Of a stretch of 64,000 nucleotides of DNA, positions 1 to 8,290 are shown in pieces. Numbering within the stretch: position 1 is the first letter of the stretch; each line of letters opens with the position of its first letter. The notes under the pieces were generated by a model. That model saw only the letters and a program-made list of their open reading frames with translations. It was not told where the DNA came from and ran no database searches. Origin of the DNA: JBQTGK01 sp052400665 (lineage in GTDB: Bacteria > Bacteroidota > Bacteroidia > Bacteroidales > Marinifilaceae); NCBI GenBank assembly GCA_052400665.1, contig JBQTGK010000001.1. The stretch is one strand, 5' to 3'. The position numbers were made by a program, and so were the translations under genes.

Positions 1-279
1 GTTGTTGTAAATTTTTTGCACCGCACCTTTTCCTTCCGTACCCAATTTCAGCAGTAATTCGCGGTAAAAGGTCGAAAGTTCAATGCCTTCCTTGCTTTTT
101 AAATCTTCCCAACGGTAACCTTCGGTAATGTCTTCTTCCTTACTGGTTTCTTCTGCCATTTTCAGGAAAAGAATGTAAGTTAGTTCGTTTAGGTATTGGT
201 GGTATGTAATTCCATCGTCGCGCAGTACGTTACAAAGGTTCCAAAGTTTGTTTACGATTTCTTGTGTGCCTAGGGCCAT
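1..279 (-). CDS. hsdM: Type I restriction-modification methylase subunit HsdM, N-terminal part (runs off left edge)
   Basis: Reading from an ATG at 277-279 toward the window edge gives 93 codons without a stop. The protein starts MALGTQEIVNKLWNLCN and continues with DDGITYHQYLNELTYILFLK, the helical N-terminal domain (HsdM_N) that precedes the adenine methylase domain. HsdM methylates the recognition site together with HsdS and is needed for HsdR activity. The catalytic NPPF region lies outside the window. It is the third gene of a minus-strand series after hsdR and a GIY-YIG gene, so hsdS is expected further left. Family assignment is good; the specificity is unknown. Confidence 0.85.
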   Translation of the reverse strand, partial: MALGTQEIVNKLWNLCNVLRDDGITYHQYLNELTYILFLKMAEETSKEEDITEGYRWEDLKSKEGIELSTFYRELLLKLGTEGKGAVQKIYNN

Positions 280-299
280 GTTTTATAATTATTAATTGG

Positions 300-395
300 G
301 CTTCGACAAGCTCAGCCACCGTTTTGTATTTTTTATTCTTATGCTTTGACGAGCTCAGCTACCGGTTATCCTTGGTCCCTGAGCTTGTCGAAGGG
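300..395. repeat. Cluster of REP-like palindromic units (GCTTCGACAAGCTCAG type)
   Basis: Three related units lie at about 300-321, 343-365 and 375-395. The first two read GCTTCGACAAGCTCAGCCAC-like and the third is the inverted form, CTGAGCTTGTCGAAGGG. The third overlaps the last codons of the GIY-YIG gene. Further copies lie at 683-703 and 728-750. Extragenic palindromes of this type are common in many genomes and may act as terminators or RNase barriers. Confidence 0.8.
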
Positions 396-667
396 CTTTT
401 CGATAAACCCGGTAAATCAGAAAATCGACCTTCTATCAAAGCTAATTTCTTTTTTCTACTCCAACCTTGAATCTGTTTTTCACGATAAAATGCATGGTCA
501 ACTCTATCATACTCTTCAAAGTAAACCAATTTAACTGGCAAGCTTTTTCGTGTATGGTAGGATCCCTTCCCTGTTTGATGTTCTTCTATACGACGATTTA
601 AATCATTAGTACTACCTGTGTAAAAACTACCATCAGAACATTCTAATATGTATAGGTATCCTTTCAT
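359..667 (-). CDS. GIY-YIG nuclease family protein
   Basis: This 102-residue single-domain protein opens with MKGYLYILECSDGSFYTGST, the GIY...YIG pair in the variant YLY...YTG. Arg25/Arg26 follow in the conserved helix and Glu63 in the YREKQIQGW motif, the usual catalytic arginine and glutamate. Stand-alone proteins of this UPF0213/YhbQ-like size are common in Bacteroidota; their substrates are mostly unknown. The last 15 or so residues (serine and threonine rich) are encoded by a REP-like palindrome and are probably an extension read through the repeat. It sits between hsdR and hsdM, flanked on both sides by REP units, so it looks inserted into the restriction operon rather than a working part of it. 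Confidence 0.85.
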   Translation of the reverse strand: MKGYLYILECSDGSFYTGSTNDLNRRIEEHQTGKGSYHTRKSLPVKLVYFEEYDRVDHAFYREKQIQGWSRKKKLALIEGRFSDLPGLSKSPSTSSGTKDNR

Positions 668-682
668 AGTGTGAACATTTGG

Positions 683-750
683 GCTTCGACAAGCTCAGCC
701 ACCAAGTTTCGAACTTATCGAACGTCACGGTAGCTGAGCTTGTCGAAGCT
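683..750. repeat. REP-like palindrome pair between hsdR and the GIY-YIG gene
   Basis: Two units in opposite orientation (683-703 GCTTCGACAAGCTCAGCCACC and 728-750, which contains GCTGAGCTTGTCGAAGC) with a weaker unit between them (about 708-725) can fold into a strong stem. The hsdR stop codon lies at the right edge (749-751). The structure may end or stabilise the hsdR transcript. Confidence 0.75.
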
Positions 751-3700
751 AGGCATAAAGATACTCGTTTAGTTCATTAATAATGGTGCTAGTTTCGTTT
801 TTGAATGCTTTTTCCATTCGTTTAAGTCCACCGTGTCTATCGAATGGCGCTTTATTTAAATCTTCTATTGTCACAATGTTCTCTGCGAACAATTGTACCT
901 CAATTCGTTCAAGCCATTTTAGTTGAATGCTGTTCCACTGATGTGCTTTTTTTATTCTTTCTATGGCTCTTGTTATTCTTTCCTGATGGCTAATTAAGGG
1001 AGAACCCAGAGCTGATGTTCGCACATGCGCAATGATATCGGCCACAATATCCTGATTGGAAATATCTTTGTAAGCGGCATTCAAACTGACTCTGTTAAAG
1101 CCTTTCTCATCTAAAATAAGGCGCAATTCTTTTAAATCTTTGCGTGTTAAGCTGCTTGGCTTAGTGCACAAAATATTGATGGCTGCAATTGTATTCTTGT
1201 TCTGCTTTATGAAATCGGCAAAGGATTCCAGGTAATCTTTGGGTTTTAGATTCTTTTCGTAAGCTCTTTGCACATCTTCCACCACATCCTCGTGCTCGCT
1301 ATACAAGGTCGCATAGTTAAAGGCTTTTCCTTTTTCACGATCGAGATAATTCCATAAATGTTCATATTCATTTATGGCTTTGGTCATTTCTGTTGTGTCA
1401 GCAGCTTTCAGCTTTTGTCCCAATTCGTTGGCCGTTAATCCCCCAGAAAGATTTTTAAACTGCTCCATTTGATCGCCATTTAGGGAACGTGTTTTGCGCT
1501 GTAGTTTGGCAATAATACGATCCAATTTCGCTTCTCGCAGATAGTCGTCTTCTATAATGGCCAACTCCTCGTTTAGATGAGCAAAAGATTTGTTTACGAG
1601 TGGTGCCACAGGCTTCATTACAGTCTCCTTAGCCATAATGTCGGTAACACCTACACAATCGTACACTTTAAAAACTTCTTTGCCTATTTCGTCGCATTTT
1701 CGGGTCGCTCGTCCCATCATTTGATCGTAAAGAATTCTGGAATTCACCCTTCGCAGAAAAACAATATTGCAGATTGCAGGCACATCAATACCTGTCGTTA
1801 ACAGATCAACCGTTACCACAATACTTGGGTACTGATCGTTTTTATATCGGTTCAGTAAATCGTCTCTTTCGGGTACTTCTCCTGTAATCTTCACAATGGC
1901 ATCTGCATCCACATTCTCACCCAGTTCTTCTAGTTCATCGCGAAGAATGGATACTATCATATCGGCATGAATATTTGTAGCTGCAAAAATCAATGTTTTC
2001 TTGGGATCATCGGGATGAATACCATAATCGGCAATTAATTTGTTCAGAATATTGCGGTTAAAACTGTCGTTGATTACCTTTTTATTAAAACTCTGAATCT
2101 CTACGTGAATTTCATCCTCGGTTACTCCTGCACTTTCAATGGCATTTTCCTCGGGATCGTAAACTTTTACTTCATCGCCTTTTTCCCATACAATGCCTTC
2201 TCTGCCAAGTTTTGTTTTGAACACATAAGGTGGTTCAAAATCGATTAAATAACCTTCGACCACCGCTTTTCGGTAAGAATAGGTATAAACCGGTTCCCCA
2301 AATATCTCAGCCGTATGAACAGCTGGCGTTGCGGTTAGTCCAATACGATAGGCATCAAAATAATCGAGGACCATTCGATATTTGCTTTGGAAATCTTTCT
2401 GGTCGCGAAGGATGAGTTCCTCCTCTTCCATTTCCTTATCTAGAGTGTAGCCACGGTGAGCTTCATCCACCACAATACAATCGTAATCACCTATACTTGG
2501 CGGATTTTCAGAATAAGCCACTCTTTTCACCATGCTCTGCACGGTAGCAAAATGAATTTTAGTATCTAGTTCGGCACTTGCTTGCTTTAGTTCTTGCAAG
2601 TCGTATATTTCAGCAAAAGTTTGTAAACCTTCAATTTTCACTTCTTTAAAAGAATCGGCTGCTTGCTTGCCCAACATTCTTCTATCTACCAAAAATAGGA
2701 TTCTACGAAATCGCCCCGATTTAATTAAACGATAGCACATGCCTATCATGGTTCGGGTTTTTCCCGTTCCTGTTGCCATGGCTAGAAGGGCTCTTCGTTC
2801 ATCTTTATCGGATAAAATTTTACTTTCAACGGCTTTAATCGCTTCAACTTGGTAATCGCGCAAGCTCAATCCATCCTTGTCTTGAAGATAATCGTAAGGA
2901 CTTTTTGCTAGTTTGTCTTCCCCTTGACTTTGATCGTAATTAATCATTTCGATTAAATCGCGAGGAGAAAACCAATTACGCAAAGCTCGTGGGCTATTGC
3001 TTTGTATACGAGCATCCCAAAACCAAATACCCGACATGGTTTTTATTTGCTCTAAATATGCTTTCCCATTAGTTGAGAAAAGAAAAGGCACCTTAAATTT
3101 ATCGCTATTGGCATGCTCAGGGAAACAGATATCGTTATTGTTATTCACCGAACGGCTGTACCTTTTGGCTTGTTCCAGCACACTCATCACATTTTTATTG
3201 TGCTTTTTGGCTTCAACAATTCCAATTAGTTCCATGCCGTTAAACAAAGCGTAATCTGCCCAATAATTATCACATCTCCATTCGGCTATAGCCTTATATT
3301 TTCCTTTTTCAGGAAGTGTTTTATGTATTTTATAGTTGATGGTATTGGTATCACACAGCCAACCAGCATCTCTCAGCTGCTTGTCGATTCTCTCGCGGGT
3401 TTCAGCTTCACTTTCCTCCATCTTCGAAACAATTCGATCGGCTCGCTCTTTTCTTTCTACTTTCTGATCCTTTGTTAGGGCAGTCAGTTTTTTGACTTTC
3501 TCTTCATAATTCTTTACTGCCTCCTTTACTCTTAACAACTCTTCTTCCAAGTCTTTTACCTTAGCAGTATCGTCTGCTTGTTCTAGGGGCATTATAAATT
3601 CTTCAGGCGCATTCAGGTTTTCGTAAACTGCAGAAAACCATTTTACCACTTTTACCGTTTGTCGCAAAATATATTTAGCTTCGGCAGCACTTCCTTCGCC

Positions 3701-3991
3701 AGTATGAGTCGCTTTGTTTCCAGATTTACGAATGATATGCAACAAATCGTTTATTTCTTGAGAAATAACTCCGTTGTTGAACAATAGCTGAATTCTCTTG
3801 ACCTGATCGGTGTATTCTTGTTCCTCGATTCTTTCGTATTCGAGGATGAATTTTGAAAGCTTCTCGGTCAGTAATCTCAATTTGGAAAGAGAGGTACTGG
3901 GATCAATAAAGGTATTGCGTTCAGCTAATTGGCCAATCTTAGCCAATTGTGGGTATTCTTCGGCGAGATAAGTAAAATTTGATTGGTTCAT
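749..3991 (-). CDS. hsdR: Type I restriction enzyme endonuclease/translocase subunit HsdR (EcoEI-like)
   Basis: 1080 residues. The N-terminal 130 residues resemble the DUF4145 domain often attached to EcoEI-type HsdR, followed by a coiled coil (about 140-200). The HSDR_N nuclease centre is visible as Asp246 (NYWADYALF) and Glu260-Ala-Lys262 (GIVEAKKHN), a PD-(D/E)xK site. The SF2 helicase core follows: Walker A ATGTGKT at 406-412 and DEAH box at 509-512 (VVDEAHRG). The C-terminal third fits the EcoEI_R_C domain. HsdR translocates DNA by ATP hydrolysis and cuts unmethylated DNA. All key residues are present and the length is normal, so the subunit appears intact. It is upstream of GIY-YIG and hsdM on the same strand. 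Confidence 0.93.
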   Translation of the reverse strand: MNQSNFTYLAEEYPQLAKIGQLAERNTFIDPSTSLSKLRLLTEKLSKFILEYERIEEQEYTDQVKRIQLLFNNGVISQEINDLLHIIRKSGNKATHTGEGSAAEAKYILRQTVKVVKWFSAVYENLNAPEEFIMPLEQADDTAKVKDLEEELLRVKEAVKNYEEKVKKLTALTKDQKVERKERADRIVSKMEESEAETRERIDKQLRDAGWLCDTNTINYKIHKTLPEKGKYKAIAEWRCDNYWADYALFNGMELIGIVEAKKHNKNVMSVLEQAKRYSRSVNNNNDICFPEHANSDKFKVPFLFSTNGKAYLEQIKTMSGIWFWDARIQSNSPRALRNWFSPRDLIEMINYDQSQGEDKLAKSPYDYLQDKDGLSLRDYQVEAIKAVESKILSDKDERRALLAMATGTGKTRTMIGMCYRLIKSGRFRRILFLVDRRMLGKQAADSFKEVKIEGLQTFAEIYDLQELKQASAELDTKIHFATVQSMVKRVAYSENPPSIGDYDCIVVDEAHRGYTLDKEMEEEELILRDQKDFQSKYRMVLDYFDAYRIGLTATPAVHTAEIFGEPVYTYSYRKAVVEGYLIDFEPPYVFKTKLGREGIVWEKGDEVKVYDPEENAIESAGVTEDEIHVEIQSFNKKVINDSFNRNILNKLIADYGIHPDDPKKTLIFAATNIHADMIVSILRDELEELGENVDADAIVKITGEVPERDDLLNRYKNDQYPSIVVTVDLLTTGIDVPAICNIVFLRRVNSRILYDQMMGRATRKCDEIGKEVFKVYDCVGVTDIMAKETVMKPVAPLVNKSFAHLNEELAIIEDDYLREAKLDRIIAKLQRKTRSLNGDQMEQFKNLSGGLTANELGQKLKAADTTEMTKAINEYEHLWNYLDREKGKAFNYATLYSEHEDVVEDVQRAYEKNLKPKDYLESFADFIKQNKNTIAAINILCTKPSSLTRKDLKELRLILDEKGFNRVSLNAAYKDISNQDIVADIIAHVRTSALGSPLISHQERITRAIERIKKAHQWNSIQLKWLERIEVQLFAENIVTIEDLNKAPFDRHGGLKRMEKAFKNETSTIINELNEYLYA

Positions 3992-4080
3992 GCGTACTGT
4001 CTATTTGATGGTAGATCAATATTCTATTTTCATATTTACAGATCGAAAATCAAAGTTAACAAAAGAAATTAATTGGCATA

Positions 4081-4112
4081 AAAAAAAGTCCCTCACTATA
4101 CAAGAGACTAAT
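4081..4112 (-). terminator. Rho-independent terminator after the 132-aa secreted protein
   Basis: On the minus strand AGTCTCT, a nine-base loop, AGGGACT and a run of seven T form a classic intrinsic terminator, starting about 25 bp after the stop codon at 4137. Confidence 0.75.
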
Positions 4113-4136
4113 ATATAATATGCACAACTATAAGTG

Positions 4137-4535
4137 CTATTCAATTCTAATTTTAAAAGTTCTAGATCCATTTCCATCTGAAATTGTTACAGAGGTAGTT
4201 GCAGCTATAATATTTCCCTGATAATCTTTTTCAAAAAACAAAGTACCTCCATAATATACATATCCTTCGTTATTATAACCTGTATGAACAGAACCTCCAT
4301 TTCCAAAATCAATAGCAGTAACAGAATTATACTTAACAGTTACATTTAAAGTGTAGGTTGAAGTCTTATATGTTTCTGCATTAAAATATTTAATTGTTGC
4401 CGTATACAATCCATCTTCAATACCATAGGTACCAACAGTAGAAGCAGGCGTTAAACAATTTGCATTAACTTTATTGAATGAAACTTGAAATATATTCAAG
4501 AGGATTATACTAAGAATAAGTATTACTTTTTTCAT
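4137..4535 (-). CDS. Small secreted protein of unknown function
   Basis: 132 residues. The start MKKVILILSIILLNIFQVSF is a clear Sec signal peptide, cut probably after VNA (residues 23-25), with no lipobox. The mature part is about 105 residues, rich in Thr, Tyr and Gly with alternating hydrophobic residues, so a beta-sandwich is likely. A paired pattern (DGLYTATIKYF and later VKYNSVTAIDFGNGG) resembles short surface-exposed Bacteroidota proteins, but I do not recognise the family. It stands alone, with its own terminator downstream and a decayed gene upstream. Function is open. Confidence 0.7.
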   Translation of the reverse strand: MKKVILILSIILLNIFQVSFNKVNANCLTPASTVGTYGIEDGLYTATIKYFNAETYKTSTYTLNVTVKYNSVTAIDFGNGGSVHTGYNNEGYVYYGGTLFFEKDYQGNIIAATTSVTISDGNGSRTFKIRIE

Positions 4536-4582
4536 ATTAGATTAAACTATTAATAATGAGAAGTTAATATTTTCAATTAAAT

Positions 4583-4750
4583 TTATTTGACTGAATCAAT
4601 CACATTCTGACTCTCCTTATGGTGTTTCACTTTCATCATCACATCCACAATCGGACGCATAGCTCAAGCATTACTTGCTGAACCCATAGCCTTTCTAGCA
4701 TAATATTGGGCACCCTCTAGATCATCGTCATAAGATTGAACATTACTCAT
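4583..4750 (-). pseudogene. Short remnant with an in-frame stop
   Basis: From ATG at 4748-4750 the frame reads MSNVQSYDDDLEGAQYYARK and continues for 28 codons to a TGA, then goes on in the same frame for 26 codons (MRPIVDVMMKVKHH) to a TAA. The composition looks coding (acidic and helical, TPR/Sel1-like in feel), so this is probably the decayed end of a gene. It is too short to name. Nothing else is seen between 4536 and 4950. Confidence 0.35.
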
Positions 4751-4950
4751 TTCATTCTAATAATCATCACATTGAGCGAAGACCTTAAAAAAACTACAAA
4801 TGAATATTCCAAATAATCAGTATTACTTTCATAATTATTTTTTTTATTTTTAATTTTTACGAAAAATAGTTAAAAATAATTTATTTAAAGCCTGTCAAGT
4901 TTGCCAAGTTCACTTCTGTTATTATTCTATCAATTTCTACTGCCTCTATT

Positions 4951-5295
4951 TTAACGAGTTTTCAAAACAAAATTATCAGCCATTTCTTTGATTTCAGCAC
5001 GAGACTTATAATAATTGCGGGTGAGATACTCATTCAATTGTTCTCTTTTAAAATAAATTTTCTTCCCCGTTTTATAAAAACCTAATTTACCCACTGATGT
5101 CAATTTATAAAGGTAACTTTTTGACAGACTAAGGTATTCGGAAGCTTCTTTAAGTGTTAAAATTTCTTTTTGCTGTAATGGAGTAAAGGTCTTCAGCTCA
5201 TTCTCGATTCCGACCAAACGCTTATTAATAGCTTCGAGCTCATTAAAAAGAGCATGAGTGATTTCATTCGGTGTCATTTGATTTAGATCTTTCAT
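4951..5295 (-). CDS. Helix-turn-helix (excisionase/MerR-like, HTH_17) DNA-binding protein
   Basis: 114 residues. After a coiled-coil N-terminus (about 15-40) comes the HTH_17 pattern ILTLKEASEYLSLSKSYLYK, with FYKTGKKIYFKREQLNEYL as the wing that ends such domains. These small proteins are typical of Bacteroidota integrative elements, where they act as excisionase or directionality factors or regulate excision genes. It lies in the accessory block linked to the tyrosine recombinase at 9780-10982 and has a second family member at 7709-7999. Role in excision is inferred from family and context. Confidence 0.8.
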   Translation of the reverse strand: MKDLNQMTPNEITHALFNELEAINKRLVGIENELKTFTPLQQKEILTLKEASEYLSLSKSYLYKLTSVGKLGFYKTGKKIYFKREQLNEYLTRNYYKSRAEIKEMADNFVLKTR

Positions 5296-5357
5296 CTTTA
5301 CAAGTTTTTAGTTGAAAGATCAAGTTACAAAATTGTCATTTCTTTTCATTGAAAATC

Positions 5358-5867
5358 TTATTTTTCGATTTTTAGAATTTTGAGCGATGCAGCATACTGA
5401 TTAAAACTCTCAACAATTTCTTCTGTTGATTGCTTTGATGTTTTTCTCTTGTAATTTGCTTGAAATGATGAGGTGTTTTGCTTGTAGAAATGGAGATTTT
5501 CGGAAGGAATTTCGGGTGTGATTTTTTGGAGCCACTGCTGGATGTTTTGGCTGTGTGTAGCCAATGATTTCACAAAGAGATGCATTTCCCTGGTGATTTG
5601 ACGAAGTTCGCTGAGAATGGATTTAATGGCTTTTTGATTCTCTTCTTCAGTCTTGCCTTCTTTTAAAAAATTCAAAATAGTGGTGAGTGCCAGGATGTGC
5701 TCCTGGATTTCTTCCTGGAGCAAATCGTAATGGGATAATTCGAGTCGGGTGCTTCTCTCCTCTTCTGCTCCTAACTTTTCGAATTTTAGTTTGTAGAGGT
5801 GAATGGCCCGGATAAGGCGGATCTTGTTTTGGAGGTGGCGCAGTGTATTTAGGGTATGGGGTGGCAT
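5358..5867 (-). CDS. Conserved element-borne helical protein, copy 1
   Basis: I choose the start at 5865-5867 (MPPHTLNTLRHLQNKIRL). The longer frame back to 5966 runs through the A-rich AAAGTAAAAAGG repeats and looks non-coding. About 169 residues, almost entirely charged amphipathic helix, no membrane segment. The family is not recognised. A near-identical second copy lies at 18586-19134, and both are followed on the same side by copies of the 6036-6614 gene, so the two genes travel together. An accessory role in mobilisation or replication of the element is a guess. Confidence 0.6.
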   Translation of the reverse strand: MPPHTLNTLRHLQNKIRLIRAIHLYKLKFEKLGAEEERSTRLELSHYDLLQEEIQEHILALTTILNFLKEGKTEEENQKAIKSILSELRQITREMHLFVKSLATHSQNIQQWLQKITPEIPSENLHFYKQNTSSFQANYKRKTSKQSTEEIVESFNQYAASLKILKIEK

Positions 5868-5879
5868 GGGGTTGAGTTT

Positions 5880-6030
5880 CGAGTAACAAGGGTGAAGGAT
5901 AAAGGTTAAAGTAAAAAGGTTAAAGTAAAAAGGATAAAGTGAGAAGGAACAAGATAGAAATTCCAAAATTCAAAAAACAAATTTCAAAAAACAAATTTCA
6001 AATTCAAGTAAAAAGGGTAAAGTGAGAGAG
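5880..6030. repeat. A-rich degenerate short repeats (AAAGTAAAAAGG type)
   Basis: Several loosely tandem units such as GGTTAAAGTAAAAAGG and GGATAAAGTGAGAAGG, together with AAATTTCAAA-type words, fill the gap between two accessory genes. The same words recur at about 6665-6800 and at 19150-19265. They may be slippage products; no coding signal is seen. Confidence 0.6.
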
Positions 6031-6035
6031 TATAT

Positions 6036-6614
6036 TCAGAATTTTTGGTTTAGGGTTGAGAGGATGAATTGCAGGGAGGTGTTGCTTTTGTAGGTATCGT
6101 AGAGTAATGTGGTGATGCGGATGTATTCGGCTACGAATACCTCGGGGTATTGGATTTCATAAACTATTTTGGCAATGAAATCGCGGAAGCCTTCTTGTTT
6201 GTTTTTCCTGCTTTTACAGATGATTGACTGATACAGGGGTGGCAGGTTTTCGATGAGCTGAATATTAGATTTGTGCATGCTGTCTGCAATTTTATTGGCA
6301 TAGGCCAGGAAGGTGCTGAATGCGGGTGTTATCTTTCTGAAAGCATCTTGTCGGGTGTAGGTAGATATTAATTTTCCCGGTGAATCGACCATGAAGTATC
6401 GTGGGTAATTGGCTACTATTTCGATGGAGTTGATGAGGTATATTTTTCGATCTACTTCTTCTTTTATCTGCATGATGTCTTTTAAATCGAGCTGAGCCTG
6501 GTCCATAATCTGAACAAGCTGATGAGAAAGGAGTGCTTCGTTTTCCATATAAAATCCGATAAGGATATTAATTTGGCTTTGGAGGTTTTGGAGGTATGTT
6601 TTTAGGGTTTGCAT
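6036..6614 (-). CDS. Conserved element-borne protein, full-length copy
   Basis: 192 residues, soluble and mainly helical. The start MQTLKTYLQNLQSQINILIG is followed by charged helices and the C-terminal stretch CKSRKNKQEGFRDFIAKI. I do not recognise the family. A shorter copy lies at 19275-19557, where about the first 95 residues have been lost. The pair with the 5358-5867 gene is conserved in both copies. Between this gene and 6880 lie A-rich repeats and a palindrome-rich stretch (about 6815-6875) with no gene. Confidence 0.6.
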   Translation of the reverse strand: MQTLKTYLQNLQSQINILIGFYMENEALLSHQLVQIMDQAQLDLKDIMQIKEEVDRKIYLINSIEIVANYPRYFMVDSPGKLISTYTRQDAFRKITPAFSTFLAYANKIADSMHKSNIQLIENLPPLYQSIICKSRKNKQEGFRDFIAKIVYEIQYPEVFVAEYIRITTLLYDTYKSNTSLQFILSTLNQKF

Positions 6615-6879
6615 GGTTTAAATAATTAAAAATTAATAATGAAGAATTGATAATTAGCTTTCAGATTAAGTAAAAAGGTTAAAAAAAAAGGATAAAGTGA
6701 GAAGGATAAAGTAATAAGGTTTCAAAATTCAAAATCCAAAATTGAAGGATTAAGGATAAAGTAAAAAGGTTCAAAATTCAGATTCTAAAATTTCAGGTTT
6801 CGAGTATAAAAGTTAAAGCCTACGGCTTTGGATCCTTGCGGGATTCCGGTATTCTACCGTCTTCCCTTAGGATCCCTTC

Positions 6880-7638
6880 TTATAACGGGTCCACTTTTTG
6901 CAGGTATCGAATGTACTTTTTGAGTGCGGGTTTTGTGCGCAAAACAATATAGGTACTAATAGCATTGGAAAGCTGCACTTTCACCTGGTTGTTGTGAATC
7001 ACCAGTTGCCAGGCATCTTCATCGCCATAAACACGACAAAATCCGAGTTCTTCGATAGGCATAAAAAGTGGTTTGTACCGGTGCTTCATTTTTATGAATC
7101 CGGCATCCCATGCTTTTTGTCGGTATCGAACAATGGTCGATTTTCCGAGGTTTAAAACGGCAGCCAGATATTCTGCAGGCATATCGCGGTAGCTACAATT
7201 CGTAGTGGAACGCCCTTTTTTTCGTTCCGATTGTTTTGCCAACCTATGCTTGTACTGTAAATAATAAGTGACTACCGCCGCATAAATGAATGGGCGGAAA
7301 TTAATAAAATATATGCTACTGAAAATTGCTCCGGTGGCAGAGCGGAATTGGAGCTTTTTGGCGAGCACCAAATAACTGACCACCCGGATTGATTTTCGTT
7401 TGGTATTGCTGGTTATCCACTTGTTTTTTAGTAACCACCTAAGGTTACGATCAATGGTCCGAACATCTTTAATGTCCAGATCTTTTTGCACTCTTTCTTT
7501 CACTTGTTTTGTCCATGGCAAATATCCCGTACTCTGACTTTTCAGGTATAGAAATAGTCGTACCTGACTGACCTTTCTTTTGGAAAGGGCGTAGACGAGT
7601 AGTTCTATGGGGATGTTCATGGTTTGCATTGCAAACAA
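6880..7638 (-). CDS. Winged-helix-like DNA-binding protein of the element (possible replication or regulatory protein)
   Basis: 252 residues. The N-terminus reads MNIPIELLVYALSKRKVSQV, followed by a helix-rich part with VRTIDRNLRWLLKNKWI, a pattern like the winged helices of replication initiators or helix-turn-helix regulators. A second HTH-like segment is at about 150-180 (MPAEYLAAVLNLGKSTIVRY). The protein is basic and has no membrane segment. The start could also be Met4 or Met7. It lies downstream of an excisionase-like gene on the same strand. Exact function is not established. Confidence 0.55.
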   Translation of the reverse strand: MFAMQTMNIPIELLVYALSKRKVSQVRLFLYLKSQSTGYLPWTKQVKERVQKDLDIKDVRTIDRNLRWLLKNKWITSNTKRKSIRVVSYLVLAKKLQFRSATGAIFSSIYFINFRPFIYAAVVTYYLQYKHRLAKQSERKKGRSTTNCSYRDMPAEYLAAVLNLGKSTIVRYRQKAWDAGFIKMKHRYKPLFMPIEELGFCRVYGDEDAWQLVIHNNQVKVQLSNAISTYIVLRTKPALKKYIRYLQKVDPL

Positions 7639-7708
7639 TTAGTAATTGGTAATTAACAATGAATAATTATCTTAGAAAGAGGTAAGTCTAAAGCGAACAG
7701 CAGACAGC

Positions 7709-7999
7709 TTAGCGATTGATTGCTTCCTGGTGATTTTTGTCGAGAACTTCTTTTATGTCGCTGAGTTTATAGAGGGTTTTTCCTCCGAACTGAATGTAGG
7801 AAATACTGGCTTCATCGCGATGTTTTTGCAGAGTGCGTTTGCAAATTTTCAGTAGGTCGCAAACCTCATCGGTATCGAGATAGGTATCGCCAAGTGGGTT
7901 TCTCTCGTTAAGAGATATTTTTCTGAGTTGCTCCTCTATGGTTTTGGTTTTCTCCAAAAGTGTAAGGAACATTTTTACTAATTCCTTTTCGTGTTGCAT
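7709..7999 (-). CDS. Helix-turn-helix (HTH_17) excisionase-like protein
   Basis: 96 residues. A helical N-terminus is followed by YLDTDEVCDLLKICKRTLQK, the helix-turn-helix, and ISYIQFGGKTLYKLSDIKEV, the beta-wing and end helix of the HTH_17/MerR-like fold. This is the usual size and layout of small excisionase-like genes beside Bacteroidota integrases. It is 71 bp upstream of the 6880-7638 gene and probably cotranscribed with it. Confidence 0.8.
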   Translation of the reverse strand: MQHEKELVKMFLTLLEKTKTIEEQLRKISLNERNPLGDTYLDTDEVCDLLKICKRTLQKHRDEASISYIQFGGKTLYKLSDIKEVLDKNHQEAINR

Positions 8000-8078
8000 G
8001 TGATAAAATTTTAAACAATTCAGAACTATTGTTTCACTAAAAATGATATCACAAGTTTAGTAAAGTAAAATTTAACGA

Positions 8079-8247
8079 GCATGCAGCTTGCATATAGAAA
8101 ATTTTTTCTGATTTTTTACATTGCAGTCTGTAATCCTAATAAAATAAGGCACTACAGAAGGTAAGATTTTTTTCAGAAAAAGCATATTTGCTTTTAAATG
8201 GCTTGATTTGCTTCGATGAATATGCAAGTTGCATACAGCTTGCATGC
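8079..8247. repeat. Pair of GCATRCAGCTTGCAT repeats upstream of the excisionase-like gene
   Basis: Two 17-bp units (8079-8095 GCATGCAGCTTGCATAT and 8231-8247 GCATACAGCTTGCATGC), each near-palindromic, lie 152 bp apart in the only long gap of this block. The second is flanked by further TTGCAT/ATGCAA words. They could be operators or recombinase arm sites. Confidence 0.5.
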
Positions 8248-8290
8248 AAATTGAGGCAAGTTGACTGGGGAATTATGTAATACACTTACA

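Noticed and set aside
1577..3254. Plus-strand frames within hsdR
   Set aside because: Shadows of an intact, well conserved 1080-residue gene on the other strand.
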